This document shows, piece after piece, positions 39,142 to 48,997 of a DNA stretch of 58,655 bases (positions are counted from its first letter, which is position 1; each line of letters starts with the position of its first letter). Position numbers and translations under genes: made by a program. The notes beneath the pieces are model-generated. The model was not told the DNA's origin, searched no databases, and was given only the letters and a program-made list of their open reading frames with translations. Source of the DNA: Planctomycetota bacterium (GTDB taxonomy: Bacteria > Planctomycetota > Planctomycetia > Isosphaerales > Isosphaeraceae); contig JAJYWB010000005.1 in NCBI GenBank assembly GCA_021791715.1, positions 1 through 58,655 of the forward strand, read 5' to 3'.

Positions 39142-41019
39142 TTACAGAACGAGCGGCGATCGTTTGGCCGCGGCCTCCTCCATGAAAAATCGGCTCCGCT
39201 CCGCGGCCTCGTGCGGGTCGTGCACCACCCCCTCGAGCGCGAGCGCGTCGGAAAATAATTGCAAACCGCATCGTTTGATAAATTCATCGTGATCGGGATT
39301 CGCCGAAAGCCTCGCGAGCCGTTCGATCAACGGCGCCGAGGGGTTGATCTCGAAAATTTGCGTCGAGATCTTCACCTGCTGATTTGTCGCTCGCAACATC
39401 CGCTCGAGCCGCGAACTCATCGCCCCCTCGGCGTCGACGAGCCGGCAGGCGCTTTCGATCAGCCGCTTCGACGCTCGAACCTCGCGCACCTGATCCCCCA
39501 AAGCCGATCGAAACAGCTCGAGCAACCTCCCAAAACCGCCGGGTTCTTTCGTCGGCTCGGGCTCGCTCTCGTCCCCCGATCGCGGCGGCAGCTCGACGTC
39601 GGCGGCGTCGATCGACTTCAAATCTTTGTCGCCGAATCGCCTCAATTCGACCATCACGACTTCGTCGACCGGAGCGTCGAGCAAAAGAACCTCGATCCCA
39701 CGCCTCAAAAAAATCTCGAGCGCGGGACTCTTCACGATCGTCGCGCGATTGAATCCGCACGCATAATAAATCTGCTTTTGACCCTCCTCGCATCGACTTA
39801 CATAATCGCCGAGCGAAGTAAGCTGATCCGAATGCGTCGACGGGAATCGAAGGAGCGGAGCGATCCGATCGCGTTTGAAAAAATCGACGATCGCCCCCTC
39901 TTTGAGGAACGACCCGAATTCGTCGTAAAACGCCTTGTATTCGTCGGGTTGATCCGCCGCGATTCGATCGAGCCGATCGAAAATCGCCTTGACGAGCGAA
40001 TCGCGAATCTTACGAATCAACGTATCGTTTTGCAAAGTCTCGCGCGAAACGTTGAGCGGCAAATCCTCGGAATCGACGAGACCGCGGAGAAATCGGAAAT
40101 ACTCGGGCAAAAGATCGCGGCACTCGCGCTCCACCAAAATCCGCTTGGCGCATAAACTAAGCCCGTGCTCCGACCGCCCCAGCCCGAACTTCTCGATGTT
40201 CGTCGGCGGACAATAAATCACGGCGCGAAATTGAATCGGCGAATCCACAGCCAAATGAATATACCATAAAGGCTTTTCGTCGGTATGATGCGTGAGATGT
40301 TGATAAAACTTCTCATGCTGTTCCGAAGTCACCTGATTTTTGGGCTCGACCCAGATCGGCTTTTGATCGTTGACGATCGCCCCGCCGATCCGAATCGGGT
40401 ACGAGATGAAACTCGAATACGACCGAATCGCCTCCCTGATCTTCGACTCCTCGGCGTACTCCTTGGCGTCGTCCTTCAAATGCAGAACGATCTCGGTTCC
40501 TCGAGCGAACGGAGTCTCGATCGGAACGACCTGGAAAACGCCCGTACCGTCCGATTCCCATTCGTTCGCCTGTTCATCCTGGTAACTTTTTGAACGTACC
40601 CGCACGCGATCGGCGATCATAAACGCCGCGTAAAACCCGACGCCGAACTGTCCGATCAACGACACGTCCTTTTTGGCGTCCTCGGCCAAATTCCGTAAAA
40701 ATTCGAGCGAGCCGCTCTTGGCGATCGTTCCAAGATGCGAAACGAGTTCGTCGCGCGTCATGCCGATCCCGTCGTCTCGAATCACCAATTCGTTCGAGTC
40801 GGGACGCGGCTCGATCGTGATCCCAAGCTCGCCTATGTCGCGAAATTCCTGGTTCGTGAGCGCCAAAAAACGCATCTTGTCGAGCGCGTCGGAAGCGTTC
40901 GATACAAGCTCGCGAATCGCGACGTCGCGACTCTGATAAAGCGAATGCGCCAGCAAATTCAAAAGCTGCTTGATCTCGGCTTGAAACGTGTACTCTCGCT
41001 TCTCCGCGATCGCTGTCAT
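39142..41019 (-). CDS. htpG: Chaperone protein HtpG (Hsp90)
   Basis: The product is 625 aa, typical for bacterial Hsp90, preceded by GAGGGTGGT. The GHKL ATP site is intact: ELVSNASDALDKMR, DDGIGMTRDEL, GTIAKSGS and GQFGVGFYA. The middle domain has RGTEIVLHLK and the catalytic-loop region VDSEDLPLNVSRETLQ. The C-terminal dimerisation domain follows and ends without the eukaryotic MEEVD. It helps late folding of client proteins in the cytoplasm. It faces away from prfB. Confidence 0.97.
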   Translation of the reverse strand: MTAIAEKREYTFQAEIKQLLNLLAHSLYQSRDVAIRELVSNASDALDKMRFLALTNQEFRDIGELGITIEPRPDSNELVIRDDGIGMTRDELVSHLGTIAKSGSLEFLRNLAEDAKKDVSLIGQFGVGFYAAFMIADRVRVRSKSYQDEQANEWESDGTGVFQVVPIETPFARGTEIVLHLKDDAKEYAEESKIREAIRSYSSFISYPIRIGGAIVNDQKPIWVEPKNQVTSEQHEKFYQHLTHHTDEKPLWYIHLAVDSPIQFRAVIYCPPTNIEKFGLGRSEHGLSLCAKRILVERECRDLLPEYFRFLRGLVDSEDLPLNVSRETLQNDTLIRKIRDSLVKAIFDRLDRIAADQPDEYKAFYDEFGSFLKEGAIVDFFKRDRIAPLLRFPSTHSDQLTSLGDYVSRCEEGQKQIYYACGFNRATIVKSPALEIFLRRGIEVLLLDAPVDEVVMVELRRFGDKDLKSIDAADVELPPRSGDESEPEPTKEPGGFGRLLELFRSALGDQVREVRASKRLIESACRLVDAEGAMSSRLERMLRATNQQVKISTQIFEINPSAPLIERLARLSANPDHDEFIKRCGLQLFSDALALEGVVHDPHEAAERSRFFMEEAAAKRSPLVL

Positions 41020-41371
41020 ACCACCCTCGAATCAATAAACCGTTGAAACTTATCGCCCACAATTCCGCCGATCAATCGACGCGAACGCCTTAATCGCATC
41101 CGCGACATGATACGCCATTATGAGAACGATCGTCGCTCGAAAAAAGATCAACTCGAAGCCCGATCGCCTCCCGCCGGATCGCGTCATCGCCGCTTCGCGA
41201 CGCTCCGTCCGATCGCTCACAAAGAGTGATCGCCCGGTTGGACTGGTGAATCGAACCGCGATCGATTCTAATCGCTCCATCAAGACGAGCGACGACGGGC
41301 GCAAACGCCGCGACACTCGCCGTCTTTTTGTGTCCAACGCGAGGAACGGGCGCGAGCCCTGGAGAACGTCG
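41020..41371. other. Divergent htpG-prfB intergenic region
   Basis: 352 bp that should contain both promoters. A frame on the plus strand stays open into the prfB 5' part but shows no ribosome site. No clear heat-shock operator such as a CIRCE inverted repeat was seen. Confidence 0.45.
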
Positions 41372-42491
41372 ATGCAGGATGAATTGAAGCGCGAAGCGCG
41401 GAACGTGATCGATCGAATCGTCCATCTTCGAGACTCTCTTTGACTTGGGCGACAAAGAGATTCGCCGCGCCGAGCTCAACGACGAAATGACCAAACCGAC
41501 GTTCTGGAACGATCAGGATCAAGCCAAAGAGACGATCCAGGAGCTGAAAAACCTCAACGCCGTCCTCAAGCCGTTCGAAGAACTCGGCCGCCAGGCCGAC
41601 GACCTCCAGGCTCTCATCGAACTCGGCGACGAAGCGGGCGATTCCGAATTCGACGACGAAATCCGTCGCGCCACCAAAAAAGCGAACGACGATTTCGAGG
41701 CGTTCGAACTGCGCTCGATGCTTTCAGGCCCCAACGATCACTGCAACGCCTTCCTCACCATCCACGCCGGCGCCGGCGGAACCGAGGCGTGCGATTGGGC
41801 CGAAATGCTCTTACGCATGTACGCGATGTGGTGCGAATCGAAGGGATACACCGCCGAGGTGATCGACCGCGAAGAGGGAGGCGCGGCCGGAATCCAGGCC
41901 GGAACGCTCAAAATCAAGGGCGAGTACGCCTACGGCTACCTCAGGGGCGAAACGGGCGTTCATCGCCTCGTTCGCATCAGCCCGTACGACGCCGCGGGAC
42001 GACGCCAAACTTCGTTCGCTTCGGTCGAGGTCCTTCCCGAAATCGACGATTCGATCGATATCGAATTGCGCGACGACGAGCTCAAACGAGACGTCTTCCG
42101 CAGCGGCGGTCCCGGCGGCCAACATCAAAACAAAACCGAATCGGGCGTACGATATACGCATATCCCCACGGGCGTTTCGGCCGAGTCGCGGAGCGAACGA
42201 TCGCAGCATAAAAACGACGCCAACGCGCTCGCCATGCTCAAATCGAAGCTCATCCGCATCGAGGAGCAAAAACGAGAGGCCGAATACGCCAAGGTGTACG
42301 ACGAAAAAGGAGAGATCAGCTTCGGCAGCCAAATCCGCTCGTACGTCCTCCAACCGTATCAGATCGTCAAAGACCTGCGCACCGATTTCGAGACGGGAAA
42401 CCCCCGCGCCGTCCTCGACGGCGATCTCGACGGCTTTATCAACGCATACCTGCGTATGAAACTCGCCAAGGGCGAGGTCAAGGCGAAATAA
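41372..42491 (+). CDS. prfB: Peptide chain release factor 2, programmed +1 frameshift
   Basis: RF2 ends translation at UGA and UAA. Translation starts at ATG 41372 (GGAG upstream), runs 23 codons to CTT, meets TGA at 41441-41443 and continues in the +1 frame as GACTTGGGC, giving about 372 aa. This is the classical autoregulatory frameshift of prfB. The hydrolysis motif GGQ is at residues 248-250. The stop-codon recognition tripeptide, SPF in E. coli, reads SPY at 203-205. The upstream Shine-Dalgarno-like stimulator known from E. coli is not evident. Followed by a hypothetical gene and glyA on the same strand. Confidence 0.95.
41432..41444 (+). promoter_or_regulatory. prfB frameshift site
   Basis: GACTCTCTTTGAC contains the slip codon CTT followed by TGA C, the poor-termination context conserved in prfB genes. 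The base run before CTT lacks the AGGGGG-type element that stimulates slipping in E. coli; only GAG at 41429-41432 is somewhat similar. Confidence 0.85.
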
Positions 42492-42548
42492 CCCCGATCA
42501 CGTTCGACAGCGAGGAGTCGTTCGCCGCGGCGGACCGCGATCTCAAAG

Positions 42549-43202
42549 ATGACCCGAACTGAAGAAACGACCGTTCCCCCGATCGACCGTGTCGCGACCT
42601 CGCGATTCGCGGTCGATCTCGCCTTCCGGAACGATCGCTACATCCACGAGATCGCCCTCCTCGATTCGACCGAACGAATCGTCGTCGCTCGTTCCGCCGA
42701 ACCCTCCGCGAACCTCGCCGCGCACGAAAGCTCGAATCGACCCGAAAACCAAGGCGCCGAAGTCCCCGTTCATCAAGAAGCGCATTTTCCCCGATCCAAC
42801 CCCGGCCGAACCGCGCTCCTCGTGGGACAATCGGGCGTTCATCACTATTCGTTATCAATTCATCTAAGTGAAGACGACGATCGACGCCGGGCTCGGATCG
42901 AGTTCGATCACGCCGATCGGCTCGCCCGCATCCCGACCGAAGGAATCCGAGACCTCTCGGTTCTTTATTTCATCAATCTGCCGATCGTCGACGCGACCGA
43001 TGTCGAAACCGAACGCGTTCGCTGGATCACCCGCGAACCCTCGGGCTTGCTGACGATCGAGACGCTCCGCGAAGCCGATCGACCGACGCGAATCGTCGTC
43101 GCCGAGGCCGGCCGCCGCGGCGCGTGGATCGAGATCGCGCCCGGCGCGACGTCCGAATTCACCCGCCGTTGCCGCTACGCATGGACATGGGAAGAAGCTT
43201 AA
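42549..43202 (+). CDS. Hypothetical protein between prfB and glyA
   Basis: The product is 217 aa with no signal peptide, TM helix or family I recognise. The composition is mixed, with alternating hydrophobic and charged residues suggesting beta-strands (RFAVDLAFRNDRYIHEIALL, SLSIHLSEDDDRRRARIEFD). An internal patch with HHYSLSIHL is notable. It begins 57 bp after prfB and ends 32 bp before glyA, so it is probably co-transcribed. A distant beta-sandwich fold is possible. Confidence 0.6.
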   Translation: MTRTEETTVPPIDRVATSRFAVDLAFRNDRYIHEIALLDSTERIVVARSAEPSANLAAHESSNRPENQGAEVPVHQEAHFPRSNPGRTALLVGQSGVHHYSLSIHLSEDDDRRRARIEFDHADRLARIPTEGIRDLSVLYFINLPIVDATDVETERVRWITREPSGLLTIETLREADRPTRIVVAEAGRRGAWIEIAPGATSEFTRRCRYAWTWEEA

Positions 43203-43234
43203 GATTCTTTAGTCCCTTGATATAGGAACCTTTG

Positions 43235-44530
43235 ATGAACAACCTTAACGACGATCGATCGCTTTCAACGGTCGACCCCGAGGTTCGCGCCGCGATCGAC
43301 GCCGAGGAGCTCCGACAGCACGGCGAGCTCGAATTGATCGCCTCCGAAAATTACACGAGCGTCGCGGTGCTCGAGGCCGTCGGCTCGGTCCTCACCAACA
43401 AATACGCCGAGGGTCTTCCAGGCAAACGTTATTACGGCGGATGTGAACATGTCGATCAGGTCGAAAGGCTCGCGATCGACCGCGTCAAAAAAATCTTCGG
43501 TTCCGATCACGCGAACGTGCAACCCCACTCGGGAGCGAACGCGAACCAATCGGTCTACTTCGCCTCGATCGAAATCGGCGACACCGTCCTCGCGATGGAC
43601 CTCGCGCAAGGCGGACACCTCACCCACGGCATGAAGCTCAACTTCTCGGGCCGGTGGTACAACACCGTCGGCTACGGCCTCGACCCCAAAACCGAACGTA
43701 TCGATTACGCCAAAATTCGCGAATTGGCGCGTGAACATAAACCTAAACTCTTGCTTGCCGGCGCAAGCGCGTATTCAAGGATCATCGATTTCGACGCGAT
43801 GGCCGAGATCGCCCGCGAGATCGGCGCGGTCTTCTTCGTCGATATGGCGCACATCGCCGGGCTCGTCGCCGCGGGGCTGCACCCCAACCCCGTTCCCGTC
43901 GCCGATTTCGTTTCGTCGACGACGCACAAAACCCTCCGAGGCCCGCGCGGAGGGATCGTCCTGTGCAAAGAATCGTGGGCCAAAAAGCTCGATTCCGCGG
44001 TCTTCCCGGGCCTCCAGGGAGGACCCCTCATGCACGTGATCGCCGGCAAAGCCGTCTGCTTCGGCGAGGCGCTCCGCCCCTCGTTCCGCGACTACGCGCA
44101 TCAAACGATTGAAAACGCCAAAACGCTCTCAGATTCTTTGATGAGCGCCGGCTTTCGCGTCGTCTCGGGTGGAACCGACAACCATCTGATCCTGGTCGAT
44201 ATGGCGTCGAAAGGTTTAACCGGCAAAATCGCCGAGTCCGCGCTCGGCCGCGCCGGAATCACCGTCAATAAAAACCTCATCCCTTTCGACAAGCGCAAAC
44301 CGATGGATCCGAGCGGAGTACGCATGGGCACGCCCGCTCTCACCACCCGAGGAATGCGCCAAGACGCGATCCGCAAGGTCGCCGCTTGGATCGTCGAAAT
44401 CCTCGCCAAGCCCGACGACGAATCGCTCGCACGCCGCGTTAAAGCCGAAATCGCCGAGTTCGTCGTCGATTACCCGGTGCCGGGAGTCGCCCGCTTCGAC
44501 CGCTCACCGACGCTCGCCGTCTCGGTTTAA
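43235..44530 (+). CDS. glyA: Serine hydroxymethyltransferase
   Basis: The enzyme interconverts serine and glycine with tetrahydrofolate, supplying one-carbon units; cytoplasmic, PLP-dependent. The product is 431 aa. Key motifs: [33 protein letters not shown] and the PLP-binding Lys232 in [14 protein letters not shown]. The ATG at 43235 has AGGA at 43225. Its last 27 bp overlap the end of the convergent membrane-protein gene. Confidence 0.97.
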   Translation: MNNLNDDRSLSTVDPEVRAAIDAEELRQHGELELIASENYTSVAVLEAVGSVLTNKYAEGLPGKRYYGGCEHVDQVERLAIDRVKKIFGSDHANVQPHSGANANQSVYFASIEIGDTVLAMDLAQGGHLTHGMKLNFSGRWYNTVGYGLDPKTERIDYAKIRELAREHKPKLLLAGASAYSRIIDFDAMAEIAREIGAVFFVDMAHIAGLVAAGLHPNPVPVADFVSSTTHKTLRGPRGGIVLCKESWAKKLDSAVFPGLQGGPLMHVIAGKAVCFGEALRPSFRDYAHQTIENAKTLSDSLMSAGFRVVSGGTDNHLILVDMASKGLTGKIAESALGRAGITVNKNLIPFDKRKPMDPSGVRMGTPALTTRGMRQDAIRKVAAWIVEILAKPDDESLARRVKAEIAEFVVDYPVPGVARFDRSPTLAVSV

Positions 44531-46765
44531 CGGCAAACGCGCTCGCGCGATCGCTTGCCGATCGCGCACGCGATACGCGGCGAGCCTTCCCTCGCGATGA
44601 ACAAGCTCGAGCGGGATATCCGCTGAAGAACCGTCTTTAAGAAAATTCGACCCCGCGACGACGTACAGCGCCCCCTCGTCGCGCGCCAGCTCGGCGAGCC
44701 GATCGACGCCGAGTCGATCATAACCGTGTTCGAGCGCGTATCGATCTTTAATATATGCATGTGCAAAATCGTCAATCGATCCATGAAATCCCACGTGTTT
44801 TTTATAACGATCAAACCAATCGGCGAGTCCCGCGGCGTGATACGGGCTCGCCGCCCTATTGAACGCGACCGACCTTCGCGACCAAAGCCGAAACGTCTTA
44901 TCGCCGGGAGGTACGACGAACAGCGCCGCGGGATCGGTGTGCGACCGACACCAAACCGCGAGCCGCTCCGAATCGTTCTTGGGGATCTCGACAAACCGAG
45001 CACGCTCGACGACCGCGCCCAAGACCCTTTTCCCCAAACCTTCGCGAGCGATCGGCGCGACCTCGATCAAAAAAGCCGCGATCGGAAACGCCCAACACGC
45101 CGCTGCGAAGATCGCCAATCGTCGACGATTCATCTTGAATGATGTGTACTCTTGAATTATAGAAACGACGACCGCTCCGACGATCGCTGCGATCAACCGC
45201 CAATGTCCCGATTGCGTGTCGTGACGCGATAAGAAAGTAAGACCGTAAATCAAGACCGCTGAAGATACGAGAACATTTAAGTTTTCGTATGTTTTACTAA
45301 AGTGAACGATAACACTCGAAGCGGTTCGCGTCGGTTCTAAAATACCCTCGTTTTGTCGGTTTGAGTGCGTCAGAATGGGATTCGCATGACCGCTCTTCAT
45401 ACCAACCCGACGCGCGAGCGAGGGCTCACTCCGCAAAACCTCGAACATTCGCGAGGCGAATTCCGATCCGATCCGGACGGGAAATCGTTCGATCAGAATC
45501 GCCGTCGTCTCGAACGCCGTCGCGACGACGAGCGCCCAATCACCCGTCAATCCGATCACGATCGTCGCCCCCCTCACGCGGTCGAAGATCGTCGGTCGCA
45601 TCCACAAGCGAAAAACATGATCGGCGATGAACACGAGAGCGAGCCCTCGAGCGATCGTCGCGACGCGGAACGGCTGAAAGAGGATGAATCGCGGGATTTG
45701 GTCGATCGCGACAAGCCGCCACGCGATCGCGAGCCCAGACCACGTGATCGCGAGGATCAACCCCAGCCGGAATCGCGCCATGTTTCGCGATCGATTCGAG
45801 CTCGATTCGTTTTGATCCCTTCTTGGAACCCCCGCCGCGATCGCGACGACCGCGAGAATCGCGTAACAAAACCACGCCGACACCTGAGGCGTTCGCCACA
45901 AACCGGGCGTCATATGCTGAGGACTCTGAATGTATCCCGCGATCAAAATCAACTCGCGCTCGGAAAGCCCGTCGAAAACAATCTTCGATTGGTGCGGAAG
46001 CCGAGCGAACGCGGGAGCGAGCGATAAAAGCGTGAGCACGAACCCCGTCGCCGAGGCTCGGCGGTCGACGCCGCATCGATCACCCACTAGAAAAAGGCAT
46101 GCGTAAGTCGCGACGACCAGCGGGCCGATCTGTAATCCCAACGAAGGATGAACAAAGTAGATGATAAAAATAAAAACAGGCGTGAGATATTGATGATACG
46201 TTATTTTTTTAACGATCGAGCCGAGCGCGATCCAACCGATTGCGAACGCGATCAAACGATCGAGAAGGATCGGCTCGAAGAGGTGGTTCGTGCCGATATC
46301 CCCAGCCTTGGCCAAAAGCGTGAGGATGAACGCGAGCAACGCCGGCGCGGTTCCGCGGGGAATCGCGGGATCGTCTCGATCGTTCTCGATCGATCGATCG
46401 CCGAGACGCGGATCGATTTCCGAAGCCGATTGTTGATCGTCTTGCCCCGCCGAGGCGAGCATCGCCATGCCGACCGCCGCGAGCGCGAACGCGACCGCGA
46501 ATACGCCGAAGAGCGTCGCCTCGAGGCCGACGATTCGATAACCCCCGTTGAGGATCGCGAGATAACCCGCGTGGGGATTGAACGCTTCGAGCGCGTTGAC
46601 GAACGGATCGACCCGATAAATCGCCCGATTTTGGGATCGTAGCAAGAGCGGAAGACGATACGCCTGATCCCCTTCCAGGCTCTTATAGCCCGCGAGGCTC
46701 AGGTAAAGCCCGAAGACGATCGCGATCGCCCCGGCCCGTCGCGCGTAAAAACTTCTCCCCTTCAT
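44504..46765 (-). CDS. Multi-TM protein, DUF6798-like C-terminus
   Basis: The product is about 753 aa from the ATG at 46765; the frame is open for 29 more codons. A signal-anchor ([14 protein letters not shown]) is followed by some ten to twelve TM helices. The C-terminal soluble part ([46 protein letters not shown]) resembles the DUF6798 domain of planctomycete membrane proteins, which are related in layout to lipid-linked-sugar transferases. Function unknown. Its start and 5' region are partly duplicated at 57562-57696. Confidence 0.72.
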   Translation of the reverse strand: MKGRSFYARRAGAIAIVFGLYLSLAGYKSLEGDQAYRLPLLLRSQNRAIYRVDPFVNALEAFNPHAGYLAILNGGYRIVGLEATLFGVFAVAFALAAVGMAMLASAGQDDQQSASEIDPRLGDRSIENDRDDPAIPRGTAPALLAFILTLLAKAGDIGTNHLFEPILLDRLIAFAIGWIALGSIVKKITYHQYLTPVFIFIIYFVHPSLGLQIGPLVVATYACLFLVGDRCGVDRRASATGFVLTLLSLAPAFARLPHQSKIVFDGLSERELILIAGYIQSPQHMTPGLWRTPQVSAWFCYAILAVVAIAAGVPRRDQNESSSNRSRNMARFRLGLILAITWSGLAIAWRLVAIDQIPRFILFQPFRVATIARGLALVFIADHVFRLWMRPTIFDRVRGATIVIGLTGDWALVVATAFETTAILIERFPVRIGSEFASRMFEVLRSEPSLARRVGMKSGHANPILTHSNRQNEGILEPTRTASSVIVHFSKTYENLNVLVSSAVLIYGLTFLSRHDTQSGHWRLIAAIVGAVVVSIIQEYTSFKMNRRRLAIFAAACWAFPIAAFLIEVAPIAREGLGKRVLGAVVERARFVEIPKNDSERLAVWCRSHTDPAALFVVPPGDKTFRLWSRRSVAFNRAASPYHAAGLADWFDRYKKHVGFHGSIDDFAHAYIKDRYALEHGYDRLGVDRLAELARDEGALYVVAGSNFLKDGSSADIPLELVHREGRLAAYRVRDRQAIARARLPLNRDGERR

Positions 46766-46823
46766 AAACCCGCCCCGATCCTGGGGAATCCAGGCGATCG
46801 ATCCTCGATCGCCCGCGATCCGA

Positions 46824-46852
46824 ATTTTGGCTGAAATGATCGGTTCGGTCAA
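46824..46852 (-). promoter_or_regulatory. Candidate promoter of the DUF6798-like gene
   Basis: Read on the minus strand: TTGACC (46852-46847), a 17-bp spacer and CAAAAT (46829-46824), with the ATG about 60 bp further on. The -35 and -10 region is included in the duplicate at 57562-57696, although one base of the -10 flank differs. Confidence 0.35.
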
Positions 46853-47055
46853 CGCGAGCTTGCAGTGTCGAATTCCAATTTATTATATTATATACACAAT
46901 AGATCCAATATCTGATTCAATCCAGGACTAAACGTCGGATCGTACGACTTGCTTAATCGGAATGGCTTTTATAGCTTCTTTTCGTCGAACAAACGACACG
47001 ATAAAAAAATCGGGATCGTTCTTTGACTATCCCACCCGTAACGGATCGATTCGAT

Positions 47056-48291
47056 ATGGATCAAACAGATTCCCTCTCATCAAAAAGCGTCCGCTCTTGG
47101 CTCGATTGCATCATTCTTGGATTAACCTATTATTACTTAACGTCGCTAATTGTGGCGCTCGGATTCCTATTTGGAGGCGATTTGATCAACCCCGCGGGAA
47201 CTACCGGGCATCGCTTTGGAGACACGAGCGAAACCTACGCGAATTGGGACGGCCAGTGGTATGTATCGATCGCGACACGAGGATATCATTATGAACCTGA
47301 AAGACATTCAAGCGTCGCATTCTTTCCGGCATATCCCCTGATTGGAGGTTTACTCTCGCGGGTAACCGGTCTCAAGCCCGATTTGAGTCTTCTTATTCTG
47401 TCAAACGCATCGTTTCTCGCGGCGATGATTCTGACCGCGAGGTACGTCTCGTCGACGAGGCCCGACGAAGATCCGAGACTCGCCCATTTCGTTTTACTTT
47501 CGATGGGGCTCACTCCGACTTCCTTTTTCTTTCGTGTCGCGTATTCCGAAGGATTATTCCTGGCGCTCCTGATGCTGGTTCTCTATGGATTACATCGTAG
47601 CGCTCGCCCGACCATGATTGCGTTCTTCGTCGGTCTCGCGACCGCGACTCGACCGCTAGGAGTCGCTCTGATCCCCTCAATCGCCATCCATGAGTGGAAA
47701 AGAAGAACCGGGATTCGATCGTTCGCCCTCCGAATGCTTTTCCTTATTCCCTTATCATCGTGGGGTATCCTCGCCTATATGGGCTATCTCTATGTTCAAT
47801 ACAAAGATCCGATCGCATTCGCTCACGCTCAAAAGATATGGCGATTAAGACCCGAATCCTCATTGATGGATCGAGCCGTCTCGCTGATCGCACTCGAACC
47901 GATTCGAGCGATCTACGATTCGAACAACCGCTTTCATTGGGAGAAGATTTCTCGAACCTCGAACCCGATCCTCACCTTACGATCGGTCGATTCCTGCTAT
48001 TTTTTAGCGGCGGGAGCGCTCATCGTCTACGGCGCGATCAAGCGTCGCCTGAGCTCGCACGAGGTCGTCGTCTCCGCCCTGCTCTTGTTAATCCCTTATG
48101 GAACCATCGGTTATGAACAATACATGCAAAGCATGGCGAGATACTCCACCACCGCCATGCCGATCTATATGGTTCTTGGATTGATATTAATTCGCACGCC
48201 GATTCCTGTTCTCGCTTTCCTCACGGCGATCAGCGGCTTCCTCCTGGGTATCGATACGGCTTTGTTCTCGGCTTGGTTCTTATTGATCTGA
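47056..48291 (+). CDS. PIG-V-like mannosyltransferase
   Basis: The product is about 411 aa with roughly nine TM helices. It carries the family pattern YANWDGQWYVSIATRGY followed by SSVAFFPAYPLIGG, as in PIG-V-type mannosyltransferases that use lipid-linked mannose on the outer side of the membrane. Loop residues SEGLFLAL and ATRPLGVAL also fit. The ATG at 47056 is preferred to a TTG 33 bp upstream; no strong ribosome site is seen for either. It is divergent from the DUF6798-like gene. The acceptor is unknown. Confidence 0.82.
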   Translation: MDQTDSLSSKSVRSWLDCIILGLTYYYLTSLIVALGFLFGGDLINPAGTTGHRFGDTSETYANWDGQWYVSIATRGYHYEPERHSSVAFFPAYPLIGGLLSRVTGLKPDLSLLILSNASFLAAMILTARYVSSTRPDEDPRLAHFVLLSMGLTPTSFFFRVAYSEGLFLALLMLVLYGLHRSARPTMIAFFVGLATATRPLGVALIPSIAIHEWKRRTGIRSFALRMLFLIPLSSWGILAYMGYLYVQYKDPIAFAHAQKIWRLRPESSLMDRAVSLIALEPIRAIYDSNNRFHWEKISRTSNPILTLRSVDSCYFLAAGALIVYGAIKRRLSSHEVVVSALLLLIPYGTIGYEQYMQSMARYSTTAMPIYMVLGLILIRTPIPVLAFLTAISGFLLGIDTALFSAWFLLI

Positions 48292-48498
48292 ATGGTCGAC
48301 GATCAGACGGGCGCCATGGTATCAATTGTGTTCGCCGGGAAATCGATAATAATCGGATTCGATCGAGATCGACTCGGTGAATTGTTCAAAATTATGGAGC
48401 AACGTCTCGGCTTCGGTCTTCATTACCCCATGTAATGCAATGAGATACGACGACCCATAAAACTTTACGGAATCACGACGGTTTTCCATTTTTGGTTA

Positions 48499-48526
48499 TT
48501 GACGGCGGAGGGGGGGGGGGTATGAT
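48499..48526 (+). promoter_or_regulatory. Promoter with 11-G tract in the spacer
   Basis: TTGACG (-35, 48499-48504) and TATGAT (-10, 48521-48526) each match consensus at five of six positions. The 16-bp spacer is GCGGA followed by eleven G residues (48510-48520) that run directly into the -10. Transcription would start near 48533, 61 bp before the Cys-rich peptide gene. Slippage in such a G run changes spacer length, as known for phase-variable promoters of Neisseria porA and opc. The 200 bp between the mannosyltransferase stop and this site show no gene. Confidence 0.7.
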
Positions 48527-48593
48527 TCGAAAGTCTTGCTTACATCGGACAGAAGCAAGCGGGTCGTCACGATTCATCAGAGGATGACACACC

Positions 48594-48902
48594 ATGAGAA
48601 GATTGATCATTCAGTTTCTTCCGGCTTGCCTGGCGATTATTGCTATGGCTATTTGTACTGGAAGAGAGTTTCAACCAAGAATCGTTGGAAGCACCGAGGC
48701 GATGAAGATTTTCGGTAGCCAAACTCAATGCAGGAACCCTTATACCTGCGATTTCTGCTCTTCAAGTTGCGGAATCACGAAGCGTTATCCCAATTGCCCG
48801 AAGGCGGGAAACGGTTATGATACTTCGCAAGTCTCATGCGTCGAAGGCTCCAATTGTATGTATTTAGCTACCTCCGGCGCTGGTTGTGGAACCACAGAAT
48901 GA
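48594..48902 (+). CDS. Exported Cys-rich peptide precursor, 102 aa
   Basis: An AGAGGA site lies 9 bases before the ATG. The N-terminus is a Sec-type signal (MRRLIIQFLPACLAIIAMA). Next comes a short segment ending in VGSTEAMKIFGS (31-42). The remaining 60 residues hold eight Cys (46, 52, 55, 59, 68, 82, 88, 98), suited to four disulfides. Residues V31, E35, I39, G41 and S42 fit positions -12, -8, -4, -2 and -1 of the double-glycine type leaders cut by C39 peptidases, and a C39-fold gene is the next gene. It could be a secreted effector, bacteriocin-like peptide or surface component; no family is recognised. Confidence 0.75.
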   Translation: MRRLIIQFLPACLAIIAMAICTGREFQPRIVGSTEAMKIFGSQTQCRNPYTCDFCSSSCGITKRYPNCPKAGNGYDTSQVSCVEGSNCMYLATSGAGCGTTE

Positions 48903-48922
48903 TCTCAATCTGATTCAAACAT

Positions 48923-48962
48923 AGATCTCCTGGTTGACGGCAAATCAAACAGGAGATCTTTT
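48923..48962 (+). terminator. Hairpin between peptide and peptidase genes
   Basis: AGATCTCCTG (48923-48932) pairs perfectly with CAGGAGATCT (48950-48959), followed by TTTACATT. Placed inside the presumed operon, it would let only part of transcription continue, so the peptide would be made in excess of the downstream proteins. Confidence 0.65.
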
Positions 48963-48997
48963 ACATTCAGAAAATGATATATCTGAAGGGGATGCAA

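Noticed and set aside
45365..46027. 220-aa plus-strand frame inside the DUF6798-like gene
   Set aside because: It is an antisense shadow: Arg/Asp-rich, without domains, and fully covered by a membrane protein gene with clear TM helices.
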